Assembly: GCF_002557795.1 (NCBI RefSeq) | Contig: NZ_CP023777.1 | Coordinates: 434,001 to 498,000, forward strand | From: Chitinophaga caeni | Lineage (GTDB): Bacteria > Bacteroidota > Bacteroidia > Chitinophagales > Chitinophagaceae | Reading direction: 5' to 3' | Length of the DNA stretch: 64,000 nt | In this document: positions 37,000 to 45,775 of the stretch, in pieces | How positions within the stretch are numbered: the stretch's first letter is position 1 | Layout of the letters: each line of letters starts with the position of its first letter | Notes under the pieces: model-generated | What the model was told of the DNA's origin: nothing | Databases searched by the model: none | Seen by the model: only the letters and a program-made list of their open reading frames with translations | Made by a program: the position numbers and the translations under genes

Positions 37000-37917
37000 T
37001 TAAGCAGCGTCGTTGGTAATCTTTACTTGTTCAATAAATACTTCACTGATCGTAGGCAATACTTCTTCGAAATAAGTGACCTGTAAATCGTGGTTAATGA
37101 AATGCTTGAGGATGTCGTTGGTTTGACTGTCCTCGTTCACCTTTACGATTAGCGAGTTACCATCTTGTTCGATGATGGTAAAATGATAAGTCGCGAGTTG
37201 CGCGGGATTGGGTACGAGCCCCAATTTGATTTGGAACAGGTGCTTCTTGAAGTCCTGCTTGATCTGCTGTACTTTACCGTCCAGGATTTTCTTACCGTTA
37301 TTGACCAATACGATATGATCACAAATTTCTTCCACTTGCTCCATCCTATGCGTAGAGAATATGATGGTGATCCCTTTCTTGGCCAATTCAAAAATTTCGT
37401 TTTGGATCAAGACAGAGTTGATCGGATCCAAGCCGGAGAATGGCTCATCCAAGATCAACAACTTCGGCTCATGCATCACGGTAGAGATGAACTGTACCTT
37501 TTGCTGCATCCCTTTACTAAGTTCTTCCACTTTCTTATCCGACCAGCTATTGATTTGAAATTTATCAAACCAATATTTCATTTTCAGGCGGGCATCTTTG
37601 GAAGACATGCCTTTCAATTGCGCCAAGTACAGGACTTGTTCAGCAACTTTCATCTTTTTATACAAGCCCCTTTCTTCCGGCATATAACCGATATCGGCAA
37701 TATCCCTGGCAGGATCAAAAGTTTGGCCGTCAAACAAAATCTGCCCGTTATCAGGATAAAATATTCCCGTGATCATGCGCAGCAAAGTTGTTTTACCGGC
37801 GCCGTTAGGCCCAAGCAAACCGAAAATGCTTCCTTTCGGAATCGAGAAGCTAATATCATCTACCGCTTTCTTGGTAGCATAATTTTTTTCCAGGTGATTA
37901 ATTTCTAATAGGTTCAT
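37000..37917 (-). CDS. ABC transporter ATPase, NatA-like with C-terminal DUF4162 domain
   Basis: 305 residues from MNLLEINHLEKNY; start chosen at 37917 because the family begins here, though the frame is open to 37938. Walker A GLLGPNGAGKTTLLRMI, signature LSKGMQQKVQF, Walker B LLILDEPFSGLDP, switch IIFSTHRME. The C-terminal ~85 residues (KKHLFQIKLGLVPNP..) match the DUF4162 regulatory domain of export ATPases. It pairs with the permease downstream. Confidence 0.92.
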   Translation of the reverse strand: MNLLEINHLEKNYATKKAVDDISFSIPKGSIFGLLGPNGAGKTTLLRMITGIFYPDNGQILFDGQTFDPARDIADIGYMPEERGLYKKMKVAEQVLYLAQLKGMSSKDARLKMKYWFDKFQINSWSDKKVEELSKGMQQKVQFISTVMHEPKLLILDEPFSGLDPINSVLIQNEIFELAKKGITIIFSTHRMEQVEEICDHIVLVNNGKKILDGKVQQIKQDFKKHLFQIKLGLVPNPAQLATYHFTIIEQDGNSLIVKVNEDSQTNDILKHFINHDLQVTYFEEVLPTISEVFIEQVKITNDAA

Positions 37918-38040
37918 AGCAAGAATTAATAAGACCAAATTACATGAAGTATATAGCTACTGCAATAAAATTACACGAAAAGGAGCTTTTGAGAAACGAA
38001 CAGCCGGATTCAGTGTACCAGCTAACGGTATAAAAGGTAC

Positions 38041-38072
38041 AAAAAAAACCTTTCCCATGAGAAGGGGAAAGG
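38041..38072 (-). terminator. Terminator of the FAD oxidoreductase gene
   Basis: An 8-bp stem CCTTTCCC / GGGAAAGG with an 8-nt loop; on the minus strand it is followed by eight T. Confidence 0.88.
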
Positions 38073-38103
38073 CTTTTCCCGGTAAATAATATTTAGATCA
38101 GGC

Positions 38104-39660
38104 TTAAATCGCCCTGCTGATAGCCAATGCGACCCTCTCCCCATCCATCGCGGCAGAAACGATGCCACCGGCATAGCCTGCCCCTTCTCCGCATGGATAC
38201 AATCCTTGCACCTGTGGATGCATCAAAGTATCCTTATCACGCGGAATCCGCACCGGGGAAGATGTTCTCGATTCTGTTGCCACCAATACCGCTTCATTGG
38301 TAAAATAGCCGCGCATCTTCTTTCCAAAGGCTTGGAAGGCGCCGGCCAACCTCGTATGAACAGCCGCCGGTAGGACTTCCCGTAGGTTTACACTATTCAA
38401 TCCCGGTATATATGAACAACCCGGCAATGATGCCGATGTTTTATTATTTACAAAATCTGCCATCCGCTGTGCCGGCGCAACAAACTTACCGCCCCCGGCT
38501 TCGTAACAATCACGTTCAACAGATTGCTGGTAAAGCATTCCGGCCAAAGGTCCCGCTTCTTTAAATATCTCGAAATCCTGCTCATCTACCGTTACCACCA
38601 TGCCGGAGTTGGCATACGGATTATTTCTTTTCGAAGGAGACCAACCGTTCACTACCAGCTCACCCGGATCTGTTGATGCAGGCGCAATAATGCCACCAGG
38701 GCACATACAAAAAGAAAATACACCGCGGCCCTCTACTTGTTCTACCAGGCTATAACTAGCCGGGGGCAAGTAATCGCCCCTTGTTGCGCAATGGTACTGC
38801 GCACTGTCAATTAAAGATTGGGGATGCTCAATGCGTACGCCCAGTGCAAAAGGTTTTGCTTCAACAAGAACATGCTGTTCATGCAACATCCGGAAAATAT
38901 CCCTAGCGGAATGTCCCGTGGCCAGTATTACGTGCCCCGCATCGAAAACACCCGATTGTTGTGTTTGTACACCTTTCACCTTACCCTTGGTCAGCACCAG
39001 GCGATCTACCTTTTGCTCAAAATGTACTTCCCCGCCGCAGGCAATAATTTGTTCGCGCATGGCGGTGATAATATGCGGCAACTTGTTGGTACCTATATGC
39101 GGATGCGCATCAAATAAGATATTCTCTTCAGCACCGAAGTGATGGAACAATTGTAAAATACGGTTGATATCACCGCGCTTATTAGACCTGGTGTATAATT
39201 TACCGTCGGAATAAGTCCCGGCGCCACCTTCCCCGAAGCAATAGTTCGAGTCGGGGTTCACGGTACCGGTTTTATTCAGTTGAGCCAGGTCTCTCCTGCG
39301 GGCACGAACATCCTTCCCCCTTTCTAACACGATGGGTTTGATGCCCAGTTCTATCAGCTTCAACGCGGCAAATAAACCCGCTGGGCCGGCGCCGATGATG
39401 ATAGCGCGGGGTGCATTAGCCCGGACTTGATTAAAATTAAATTCAAGATGTTCCCTTTGCTGGAAAGGTTCATCGATAAAAACTTTCAGTGTAAGTACGT
39501 AGTAAGCTTGCCTAGAACGTGCATCAATAGAGCGTTTCAAGGTTTGAATACCGGAGATGCTTTGTTTTTTAACAGCAAGCTCGGCAGCGGCAGCTTCCAA
39601 GATAAAAGCGTTGTTAGCTGCTTCGGCAGGCTTTAACTTGAGAGAGATTTGTTGGATCAT
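38104..39660 (-). CDS. FAD-dependent oxidoreductase (NAD(P)/FAD family)
   Basis: 518 residues. An N-terminal ~85-residue ferredoxin-like or DUF-type region (with ISGIQTLKRSIDARSRQAYYVLTLKV) precedes the dinucleotide fold AIIIGAGPAGLFAALKLIELG near 86-106. Then ERGKDVRARRRDLAQL, NYCFGEGGAGTYSDGKL, and VILATGHSARD. The end PQVQGLYPCGEGAGYAGGIVSAAMDGERVA is the FAD-ribityl site. Matches the widely conserved uncharacterised FAD-binding dehydrogenase family. The substrate is unknown. Monocistronic with a terminator downstream. Confidence 0.9.
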   Translation of the reverse strand: MIQQISLKLKPAEAANNAFILEAAAAELAVKKQSISGIQTLKRSIDARSRQAYYVLTLKVFIDEPFQQREHLEFNFNQVRANAPRAIIIGAGPAGLFAALKLIELGIKPIVLERGKDVRARRRDLAQLNKTGTVNPDSNYCFGEGGAGTYSDGKLYTRSNKRGDINRILQLFHHFGAEENILFDAHPHIGTNKLPHIITAMREQIIACGGEVHFEQKVDRLVLTKGKVKGVQTQQSGVFDAGHVILATGHSARDIFRMLHEQHVLVEAKPFALGVRIEHPQSLIDSAQYHCATRGDYLPPASYSLVEQVEGRGVFSFCMCPGGIIAPASTDPGELVVNGWSPSKRNNPYANSGMVVTVDEQDFEIFKEAGPLAGMLYQQSVERDCYEAGGGKFVAPAQRMADFVNNKTSASLPGCSYIPGLNSVNLREVLPAAVHTRLAGAFQAFGKKMRGYFTNEAVLVATESRTSSPVRIPRDKDTLMHPQVQGLYPCGEGAGYAGGIVSAAMDGERVALAISRAI

Positions 39661-39740
39661 CTGTTAACTTGTTAGGTAATTATCCTAAAAAAATTGTGGG
39701 AACAAAGATACGTTAAAGGTTGGAGTGTAGGGTTATAGGC

Positions 39741-39767
39741 AACAAAAAATCCCGGCAAATACCGGGA
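39741..39767 (-). terminator. Terminator of the DUF3127 gene
   Basis: A 6-bp GC-rich stem TCCCGG / CCGGGA with a 6-nt loop, then T6 on the minus strand. Confidence 0.8.
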
Positions 39768-39814
39768 CTTCATGTTTCTCACTAATAAATATCTTATAAA
39801 TAATCTATATAGAA

Positions 39815-40204
39815 TTAAAATGGAAGATCATCATTAGTTTCGGAAGAGTTGCCGTTAAAAGCTTCTTGCGAAGTGTTGTAATTCGGTTGAGGATCAGCTC
39901 CAGGAGCGGCTTGCATCATGGATTCCATGCGCCAAGCATCGAGGTTGGTGATATAGTTTACGCGGCCATCTTTTTCCCAGCGGGAACCTTTGATGTTGAA
40001 ATACACTTTCACCATATCTCCTTCGTTGAATCGATCAACGATGGCAGTTCTATCTTGAACTGCTTGAAATTTAATATAGTTTGTAATAACGCGGCCATTG
40101 AAATCTTCCGATTTCTCGATAACAAACTCTCTTGTTTTAAAAGTTTCACTGCGCTGTACCGTGTTATATTTCACAATCAGCTTTCCGGTAATTTCAAAGC
40201 TCAT
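39815..40204 (-). CDS. DUF3127 protein with SSB-like acidic tip
   Basis: 129 residues. The OB-like N-terminal region (MSFEITGKLIVKYNTVQRSETFKTREFVIEK, VYFNIKGSRWEKDGRVNYITNLDAWRME) matches the Bacteroidota DUF3127 family, which resembles single-strand-binding proteins. A disordered Asn/Gln-rich linker ends in DDLPF, very close to the SSB C-terminal peptide DDDIPF that recruits repair and replication proteins. It is divergent from dnaA. DNA binding is inferred. Confidence 0.85.
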   Translation of the reverse strand: MSFEITGKLIVKYNTVQRSETFKTREFVIEKSEDFNGRVITNYIKFQAVQDRTAIVDRFNEGDMVKVYFNIKGSRWEKDGRVNYITNLDAWRMESMMQAAPGADPQPNYNTSQEAFNGNSSETNDDLPF

Positions 40205-40748
40205 GGGTAAAAAATTTTAAAAAAGTATGCGATAGCGTCAAAGATAAGTTATTCGACTTAGGTACGAACAATTACTTTTACACAACTTATTCTCAAAATT
40301 AAATAACCTTTCATACATTTGCGTCCGCTTTCTAAAAAATGCGGTAGAACATATTTATATATGTACTGCAAAAATGGTCCTGGGAATTTATCCTGGACAT
40401 GGGAACGGGACTTAGATATTACCATCGATGCTATTTTACCAGCAATTGTGATTAATTTCTATTATAAGGTAAACTGTTTTTCAAATCGGTTGTTAATCAT
40501 ACAACTATAAACTTTGAAAAAACTGATAGAATGCAGATGGCATAAGGGTTTGAACAAATCGACTTGCAAGCTTGCATGACGTTATTCATATTGTAATTAT
40601 TCGAAAAAAAACAAGGCAGATAAATTTTTTTTTTCAACATTTTCTACAGATATTCGTCATCCTGTCTAAAATTTTTCAATGCACTTTCGATTGGAAAGTT
40701 TGAATTCGAGAACACCCTAATTAATAAACGACTAATTATTATATCTAC
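40205..40748. other. Intergenic region upstream of dnaA
   Basis: A TACATTTG -7 element lies at 40314-40321 on the plus strand, 428 nt before dnaA, without a good -33. An AT-rich tract with ten consecutive T is near 40626-40636. No exact DnaA box (TTATnCACA) was found on either strand, so an origin is not claimed. Short open frames here look incidental. Confidence 0.45.
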
Positions 40749-42182
40749 ATGAATAAAACTTGCGAACAAGTTTGGGATAGGTGTCTGAATATAATCAGGG
40801 ATATAGTGGAATGGCAGCCTTTCAAGACTTGGTTTGAACCCATAAAACCTGTAAAGCTCGAAAATAATGTTTTGACGATACAGGTCCCCAGCCAGTTTTT
40901 TTATGAATATCTTGAAGAGCATTATGTTGGATTATTAGGAAAAACCATTAAACGTGAATTAGGGAAAGAAGCGAGATTGGAATACCGGATCGTTGTAGAA
41001 AACAGCATCCCCCATCAACACGCCAAAACCGTGAACATGCCCACACAGTTTACCAGGTCTCAAAAGGAAAGTGAAGTAGACTTTCCCTTGACCATCCACA
41101 ACCCGGTCAAGAACCCGTTTGTAATACCCGGCATTAAAAGGGTACAGATTGATTCCCAGTTGAATCCGAACTACACTTTCGATTCTTATATTGAAGGTGA
41201 TTGTAACCGCGTAGCCCGCAGGGCCGGCAAAACGGTCAGCGATAAGCCCGGTGGCACCTCCTTTAACCCCCTCGTTATATATGGCGGTGTGGGTTTAGGT
41301 AAAACCCACTTGGCACAAGCGATCGGTAATGAAGTGAAACGTCAAAGCCCCAACAAGGCTGTATTATACGTGAGTGCCGAAAAATTTATCAATCAATTTA
41401 TCGATCACTCCAAGAATAACATCATCAACGACTTTATACATTTCTATCAATTAATAGACGTATTGATTGTTGATGATATTCAATTCTTTGCAAGGGCAGA
41501 AAAATCGCAGGACGCTTTCTTCGCGATATTTAATCACTTGCATCAATCCGGCAAGCAATTGATCTTAACATCCGACAAGCCTCCCAAGGATTTGGACGGT
41601 GTACAGGAACGCCTGTTGAGCCGCTTCCGCTGGGGACTAAGTGCAGATATCCAGGTACCTGACTTCGAGACCCGCATGGAAATATTGGAAATGAAAATGC
41701 GCAACGATGGATTGGAGATGCCGAAGGAAGTTGTGAAGTACGTTGCCTATAATATTCAAAGCAATGTTCGCGAACTGGAAGGCGCCCTGATCTCATTGCT
41801 CGCGCAGTCGTCTTTGAACCGCAAAGAAATAGATTTGGACTTAGCCAAGAGAGTGTTGAAATCGTTCGTGAAAACATCATCTAAAGAAATCACGATCGAC
41901 AGCATACAGAAAATGGTATGCGAATATTTTGATGTGCCTTATGAAAAGCTTTTACAGAAAACCCGCAAGCGGGAGATCGTTCAAGCCAGGCAAATTACCA
42001 TGTACCTAGCGAAATCATTTACCAAGAATTCCCTGAAAACCATCGGGGAACATTTTGGAGGCCGGGATCACACTACCGTGATACATTCCTGCCAAACCGT
42101 GAAAGATTTAATGGATACGGATAATAATTTCCGCGATAGCGTGATCGAACTGCAACAGAAAGTACAGCTCGCCGCCATGTAA
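40749..42182 (+). CDS. dnaA: Chromosomal replication initiator DnaA
   Basis: 477 residues. Domain I (CEQVWDRCLNIIRDIVEWQPFKTWFEPIKPVKLE) at 1-75, domain II linker with basic/polar residues, AAA+ domain III with Walker A GGVGLGKTH near 179-187, Walker B VLIVDDIQF near 238-246, sensor region LTSDKPP, and FRWGLSADIQ. Domain IV has the DNA-binding signature GRDHTTVIHSCQTV near 441-454. It binds DnaA boxes to open the origin. Followed by a strong terminator and tRNA-Ser. Confidence 0.98.
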   Translation: MNKTCEQVWDRCLNIIRDIVEWQPFKTWFEPIKPVKLENNVLTIQVPSQFFYEYLEEHYVGLLGKTIKRELGKEARLEYRIVVENSIPHQHAKTVNMPTQFTRSQKESEVDFPLTIHNPVKNPFVIPGIKRVQIDSQLNPNYTFDSYIEGDCNRVARRAGKTVSDKPGGTSFNPLVIYGGVGLGKTHLAQAIGNEVKRQSPNKAVLYVSAEKFINQFIDHSKNNIINDFIHFYQLIDVLIVDDIQFFARAEKSQDAFFAIFNHLHQSGKQLILTSDKPPKDLDGVQERLLSRFRWGLSADIQVPDFETRMEILEMKMRNDGLEMPKEVVKYVAYNIQSNVRELEGALISLLAQSSLNRKEIDLDLAKRVLKSFVKTSSKEITIDSIQKMVCEYFDVPYEKLLQKTRKREIVQARQITMYLAKSFTKNSLKTIGEHFGGRDHTTVIHSCQTVKDLMDTDNNFRDSVIELQQKVQLAAM

Positions 42183-42203
42183 TTCGAGAGAGCATAACTC
42201 ATT

Positions 42204-42237
42204 GAAAAACGCCGGGTTACGTAACCCGGCGTTTTTC
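42204..42237 (+). terminator. Terminator of dnaA
   Basis: A perfect 17-bp inverted repeat with the arm GAAAAACGCCGGGTTAC and no spacer; the right arm supplies GTTTTTC. Confidence 0.92.
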
Positions 42238-42280
42238 ATATATCGGAAATTGGAAATTTTAAAAAAAGTGAACGAGTCTT

Positions 42281-42310
42281 TTGGAGATTTCAAAACTTTG
42301 TTTACTTTTG
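42281..42310 (+). promoter_or_regulatory. Promoter of tRNA-Ser
   Basis: TTG (42281-42283), 19-nt spacer, TACTTTTG (42303-42310): full match to the Bacteroidota housekeeping promoter, ending 19 nt before the mature tRNA. Confidence 0.82.
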
Positions 42311-42329
42311 CATCCCCACACAAGGGAAC

Positions 42330-42418
42330 GGTGAGATGCCTGAGTGGCCGAAAGGAACGGTTTGCTAAACCGTCGTACGGGTTAAACTGTACCGAGGGTT
42401 CGAATCCCTCTCTCACCG
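42330..42418 (+). tRNA. tRNA-Ser (anticodon GCT)
   Basis: An 89-nt class II tRNA. Acceptor stem GGTGAGA / TCTCACC with discriminator G, D-arm TGCCTGAGTGGCCGAAAGGA, anticodon stem CGGTTTGCTAAACCG with GCT in the loop, a long variable arm (GTACGGGTTAAACTGTAC), and T-arm GAGGGTTCGAATCCCTC. Decodes AGC/AGU. The 3' CCA is not encoded. It has a clear promoter upstream and terminator downstream. Confidence 0.97.
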
Positions 42419-42431
42419 CGAAGTTTTTAAA

Positions 42432-42466
42432 AACTAAAAAGCCGCTGCTAGAGCGGTTTTTTAGTT
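42432..42466 (+). terminator. Terminator of tRNA-Ser
   Basis: A 15-bp stem with core CCGCT / AGCGG extended by an A-rich arm pairing with the T-run (one G:T). Confidence 0.87.
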
Positions 42467-42681
42467 TTCGTGCATATTATACGAGCATTCTTCTTTCTTC
42501 TTTACGACCCACTAGTGGCTTCATATCCGGCAGTTTTTTAACGGTTATAAAATTAAAAAACGGTACTTAAAAAATACAATTGCTGATACTTGCTATATTT
42601 CCCTTGCAGTAACGCTAAACATCTACAGGACTCTTTCAAATTTTCTTTTCATTGAATAAAGCAACAGCATTGAAAATTTAT

Positions 42682-43000
42682 CATTGTTGTCCGACTAAAA
42701 ATGCTTTAAAGGCACTTGAATTCCTTACCTGGTCAAGGATATAAGCGAAGGATGATACATTCACCCCCCGCCAAGAGAACCGTGGAACTTCGCACCGTTG
42801 ATAGCGAAGGGTAGCTTGGCCATACAGTAGTAGAAAGGCCAGATCGAGCGATCAAATTGGCGGCCGTAATGCCAATTTGTGCCCATTTTTCGTGCTTTTT
42901 TGGGTAAACAAAAAAGTACAAGAAACGAGCAGATGAACATTGAATCGAACTATTGAGGGATCAAATTGCTCCCCGGTTAAAATTTAGTCGGACAACAATG
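42682..43000 (-). mobile_element. MITE-like non-autonomous element, copy 2
   Basis: 319 bp, reverse orientation to copy 1 (6011-6319). Ends are perfect 18-bp inverted repeats (CATTGTTGTCCGACTAAA and its complement). It is flanked by a perfect 9-bp duplication AAAATTTAT (42673-42681 and 43001-43009). Compared with copy 1 it has fewer than about ten base changes and one ~10-nt indel near the middle. The insertion lies 25 nt past the stop of the MFS gene. No transposase inside; internal palindrome CAAATTGGC / GCCAATTTG is retained. Confidence 0.92.
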
Positions 43001-43025
43001 AAAATTTATATATACTTATGCTACT

Positions 43026-44210
43026 TTAATTAACCATTATTGTCTTAACCCTCGCCGGTTTTTCCCTATCATATTTATACATATATCTCAATCCTACCAT
43101 AACCCCGATCAACGCCATGAACACACCCACCAGGGAAGGATAATTATACCCTAAACCATAGGTCAACGGGATACCGCCCAGGTAAGCGCCTGCCGAATTA
43201 GCTACGTTGAAGGCCGCTTGCAAAAACGCCGCCGCCATCATCTCCGAACCGGGAGCCGCTTTCATTAACATGATATTTAAAGGGGAACCGGTAGACATTG
43301 ATAAGCCGCCGCAAATAAACGTCAATAACAAGGATACCGTTTTATCTTCCGAAAAGAAGAAAACCGCTAACAGGGAAACCATCATCAATGCCAATAAGAT
43401 CGTCGTTGCTTTAGAGGCGCCAATCTTATCGGATAAATAGCCCCCCAGCAAGTTACCAACTACCATACCGCCCCCGGCTAATGCCATAATGTAAGTCATA
43501 TTCTCCGGCTTAAAACCGGAAATACCCGTCATTAAAGGGCTGATATAACTGAACCAGGTAAATAGCCCGCCGAAACCGATCGCGGTAATAATTAATACCA
43601 TCCAGGTTTGATTATTCTTCAGGAAACGCAACTCTTGCAGTGGATTTGATTCTTCTTTCCCTTCCATCGATGGCAACCAGGTATACAGGAATAGTAAGGT
43701 TAATAAACCGATGAAAGTCACAATCGCAAAATACCAGCGCCAATGGAAATGTGTACCGACGTACGTCACCAATGGCACCATTGCCAAGTTGGCCACCGTA
43801 AGTCCTGAAAACATAATCGAAATGTATTGCGCTTCTTTACCCTTCGCGGCCAACTTGGAAGCGACTACTGCACCGATGCCGAAAAAAGCGCCATGTGGTA
43901 AACCTGATAAAAATCTTACCAAGAGCATCAGGGTATAATTAGGCGCCACGATAGACAAACCGTTAAATAATATAAAAATCCCCATCAGTACCATCAACAC
44001 TTTCTTCGGGGGGAACTTCACGGAATACAGGATGAATAAAGGCGCACCGACCACCACCCCCAGGGCATATGCAGAGATCAGGTGTCCCGCGGTTGGGATA
44101 TCTACCTGCAATGAATCCGCGATAGATGGCAACAAACCCATGATCGTAAATTCCGTTGTTCCGATGGCTAAACCTCCTACTGCTAAAGGGAGCACTCTTT
44201 TATCTACCAT
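43026..44210 (-). CDS. MFS transporter, AraJ/DHA1-like efflux
   Basis: About 394 residues from MVDKRVLPLAVGGLAIGTTEFTIMGLLPSIADSL; start chosen at 44210 as the family begins here (frame open to 44258). Twelve membrane segments. GTTEF and LISAYALGVVVGAPLF are typical of the arabinose efflux/DHA1 group; GGYLSDKIGASK is the mid-protein MFS loop. Probably a drug or sugar exporter. A mobile element sits 25 nt after its stop and may replace or supply its terminator. Confidence 0.9.
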   Translation of the reverse strand: MVDKRVLPLAVGGLAIGTTEFTIMGLLPSIADSLQVDIPTAGHLISAYALGVVVGAPLFILYSVKFPPKKVLMVLMGIFILFNGLSIVAPNYTLMLLVRFLSGLPHGAFFGIGAVVASKLAAKGKEAQYISIMFSGLTVANLAMVPLVTYVGTHFHWRWYFAIVTFIGLLTLLFLYTWLPSMEGKEESNPLQELRFLKNNQTWMVLIITAIGFGGLFTWFSYISPLMTGISGFKPENMTYIMALAGGGMVVGNLLGGYLSDKIGASKATTILLALMMVSLLAVFFFSEDKTVSLLLTFICGGLSMSTGSPLNIMLMKAAPGSEMMAAAFLQAAFNVANSAGAYLGGIPLTYGLGYNYPSLVGVFMALIGVMVGLRYMYKYDREKPARVKTIMVN

Positions 44211-44865
44211 GATTATCTTATTTAACGGGGCCAGCAATATAACCTGTCGGCCGGGCATTTAAAGAAGCCGCAAAGTTCTTAAATATTTGGGCTTAGTGGT
44301 AATTATTTAAATATTAGGCAACTATTACTAAAATAATTTCAACAGGCCATATTGCAATTGTTCCTACAATATTGGCCGGTTAAAAGTCCTAACGAGCTTT
44401 TAGAAAATGAAATATTATCAACTGAATCCCAAACAGGCAACATAAACAAAGTACTACCACCTAAGTTGGATTTCCCGATATCCTTACATCACGGGAAACC
44501 CGGCAATTACAGCCCTTTTATAAATTATAAATTTTCATAACTTGATATTAATCACACGAAAAGAGGGGTTTAAAATTGCAAGTTTTTCTGTTATTTTGAA
44601 GAGCAGAGAAAAAAATAAGATTCATAACAATTGATTTTTCAATAATTCCGGGGTGAAAACACGCTAGGAACATTTTGGTAGATGTTAGTATATTACCTCG
44701 CATTCCATGAAAACTGGTATACCTGTGTTTAAATTCACACATTATCAACCGATTGTAAGGTATAATTAACGGTTGTAGCTTGAATTTAACTGTTTAACAT
44801 TTTTCCGGGATGTAAATATTTGTTTCCAGTAGCTTTATCTCCTGGTTTAATTTAAGGTTTAATGT
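44211..44865. other. Intergenic region between MFS gene and ebo cluster
   Basis: AT-rich. One imperfect inverted repeat GGCCATATTG / CAATATTGGCC (44345-44377, one bulge) could be an operator for either flanking gene. No promoter or gene is supported; a 62-codon frame at 44352 has no family features. Confidence 0.35.
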
Positions 44866-45774
44866 ATGGAGTATTTATATGATGTAGATACGGCAAAATC
44901 GTTGTTATTAGAAATCATCAAGTTAAACTCGGATGAAAAGTCCTTGGTATGGCTACATGAGAAATTGACCCGTTATAAGGAAAACCCTCAATTGCAGATA
45001 TTCAATACTACTTTTACGGCTATTCCAAGGTTTATAGGGAAAGCTAATATCAGCAATTATTTAGATAATGATCATTTCGAACGCATCATACCGGGATGCT
45101 ATTATTCATATACTCTCTTTACAACGGATCAACTGGCGCGGTTATGGTGGCTAATGCAAATACAGGTGAACTCGAAAGAAGCCTATTGTAAAGCCATTGA
45201 ACAACTGTTCCTTTCTGCCGAGATGCGCGAGCTGGTGGCGCTGTACAAGTTCTTACCTTATTACGCTTACCCGGAATACTGGGTTCATCAAACGAAGGAA
45301 GGAATCCGTTCCAATATCGGCTACGTATTGGCCGCCATCATGGAACATAATCCTTACCCTGCCAAATACCTGGATGAAGCTGCCTGGAACCAACTCGTAC
45401 TAAAAGCCTTTTTTACAGAGATGAAAGTAAGCGCTATAAATGGTCTTATGGAAAGGGCGAACCCTACCTTAGCGAGAATCTTATGGGATTATGCAAACGA
45501 GCGGAGATCCGCCGGGCGCAGGGTACCTAACGGGCTCTGGAACTTGGTAGGTCCATTTGCCGATACCATTGATTGGCAAAAATTAACGGCTTTTTATGAC
45601 GGGTCACCGGGGGAAGAAAAGAAAGAAATGGCATTAGGACTATCGTTAAGTCCATCCGGGCCTATCAAGGAATGGCTGGATGCTACCGGGTTCGGGGAAG
45701 ATATAAAATCCGGTAAGATAAAATTAGAACCAGGTTGGACAGCACATCCACCTTCAAAATTTAATAACATTTGA
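44866..45774 (+). CDS. eboA: EboA-domain protein
   Basis: 302 residues, all-helical, no signal. It matches EboA by its position as first gene of an ebo cluster and by phrases such as DQLARLWWLMQIQ, LVALYKFLPYYAYPE, EGIRSNIGYVLAAIMEHNPYPA and AWNQLVLKAFF. Ebo proteins move a secondary-metabolite precursor to the periplasm in cyanobacteria (scytonemin monomer) and are known from Bacteroidota, pseudomonads and algal plastids. The exact role of EboA is unknown. Followed by eboB with a 1-nt gap. Confidence 0.88.
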   Translation: MEYLYDVDTAKSLLLEIIKLNSDEKSLVWLHEKLTRYKENPQLQIFNTTFTAIPRFIGKANISNYLDNDHFERIIPGCYYSYTLFTTDQLARLWWLMQIQVNSKEAYCKAIEQLFLSAEMRELVALYKFLPYYAYPEYWVHQTKEGIRSNIGYVLAAIMEHNPYPAKYLDEAAWNQLVLKAFFTEMKVSAINGLMERANPTLARILWDYANERRSAGRRVPNGLWNLVGPFADTIDWQKLTAFYDGSPGEEKKEMALGLSLSPSGPIKEWLDATGFGEDIKSGKIKLEPGWTAHPPSKFNNI

Positions 45775-45775
45775 T

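Noticed and set aside
40319-40510. 63-codon ORF upstream of dnaA
   Set aside because: It starts at a TAnnTTTG promoter element, has no homology signal and ends in a non-conserved tail.
40205-40748. Replication origin next to dnaA
   Set aside because: No exact DnaA box was found on either strand; the nearest (TTATTCATA, TTATTCTCA) have two mismatches. AT-richness alone is not enough.
44345-44377. Inverted repeat GGCCATATTG / CAATATTGGCC as a terminator
   Set aside because: No T-run on either strand and no gene ending nearby; kept only as a possible operator.
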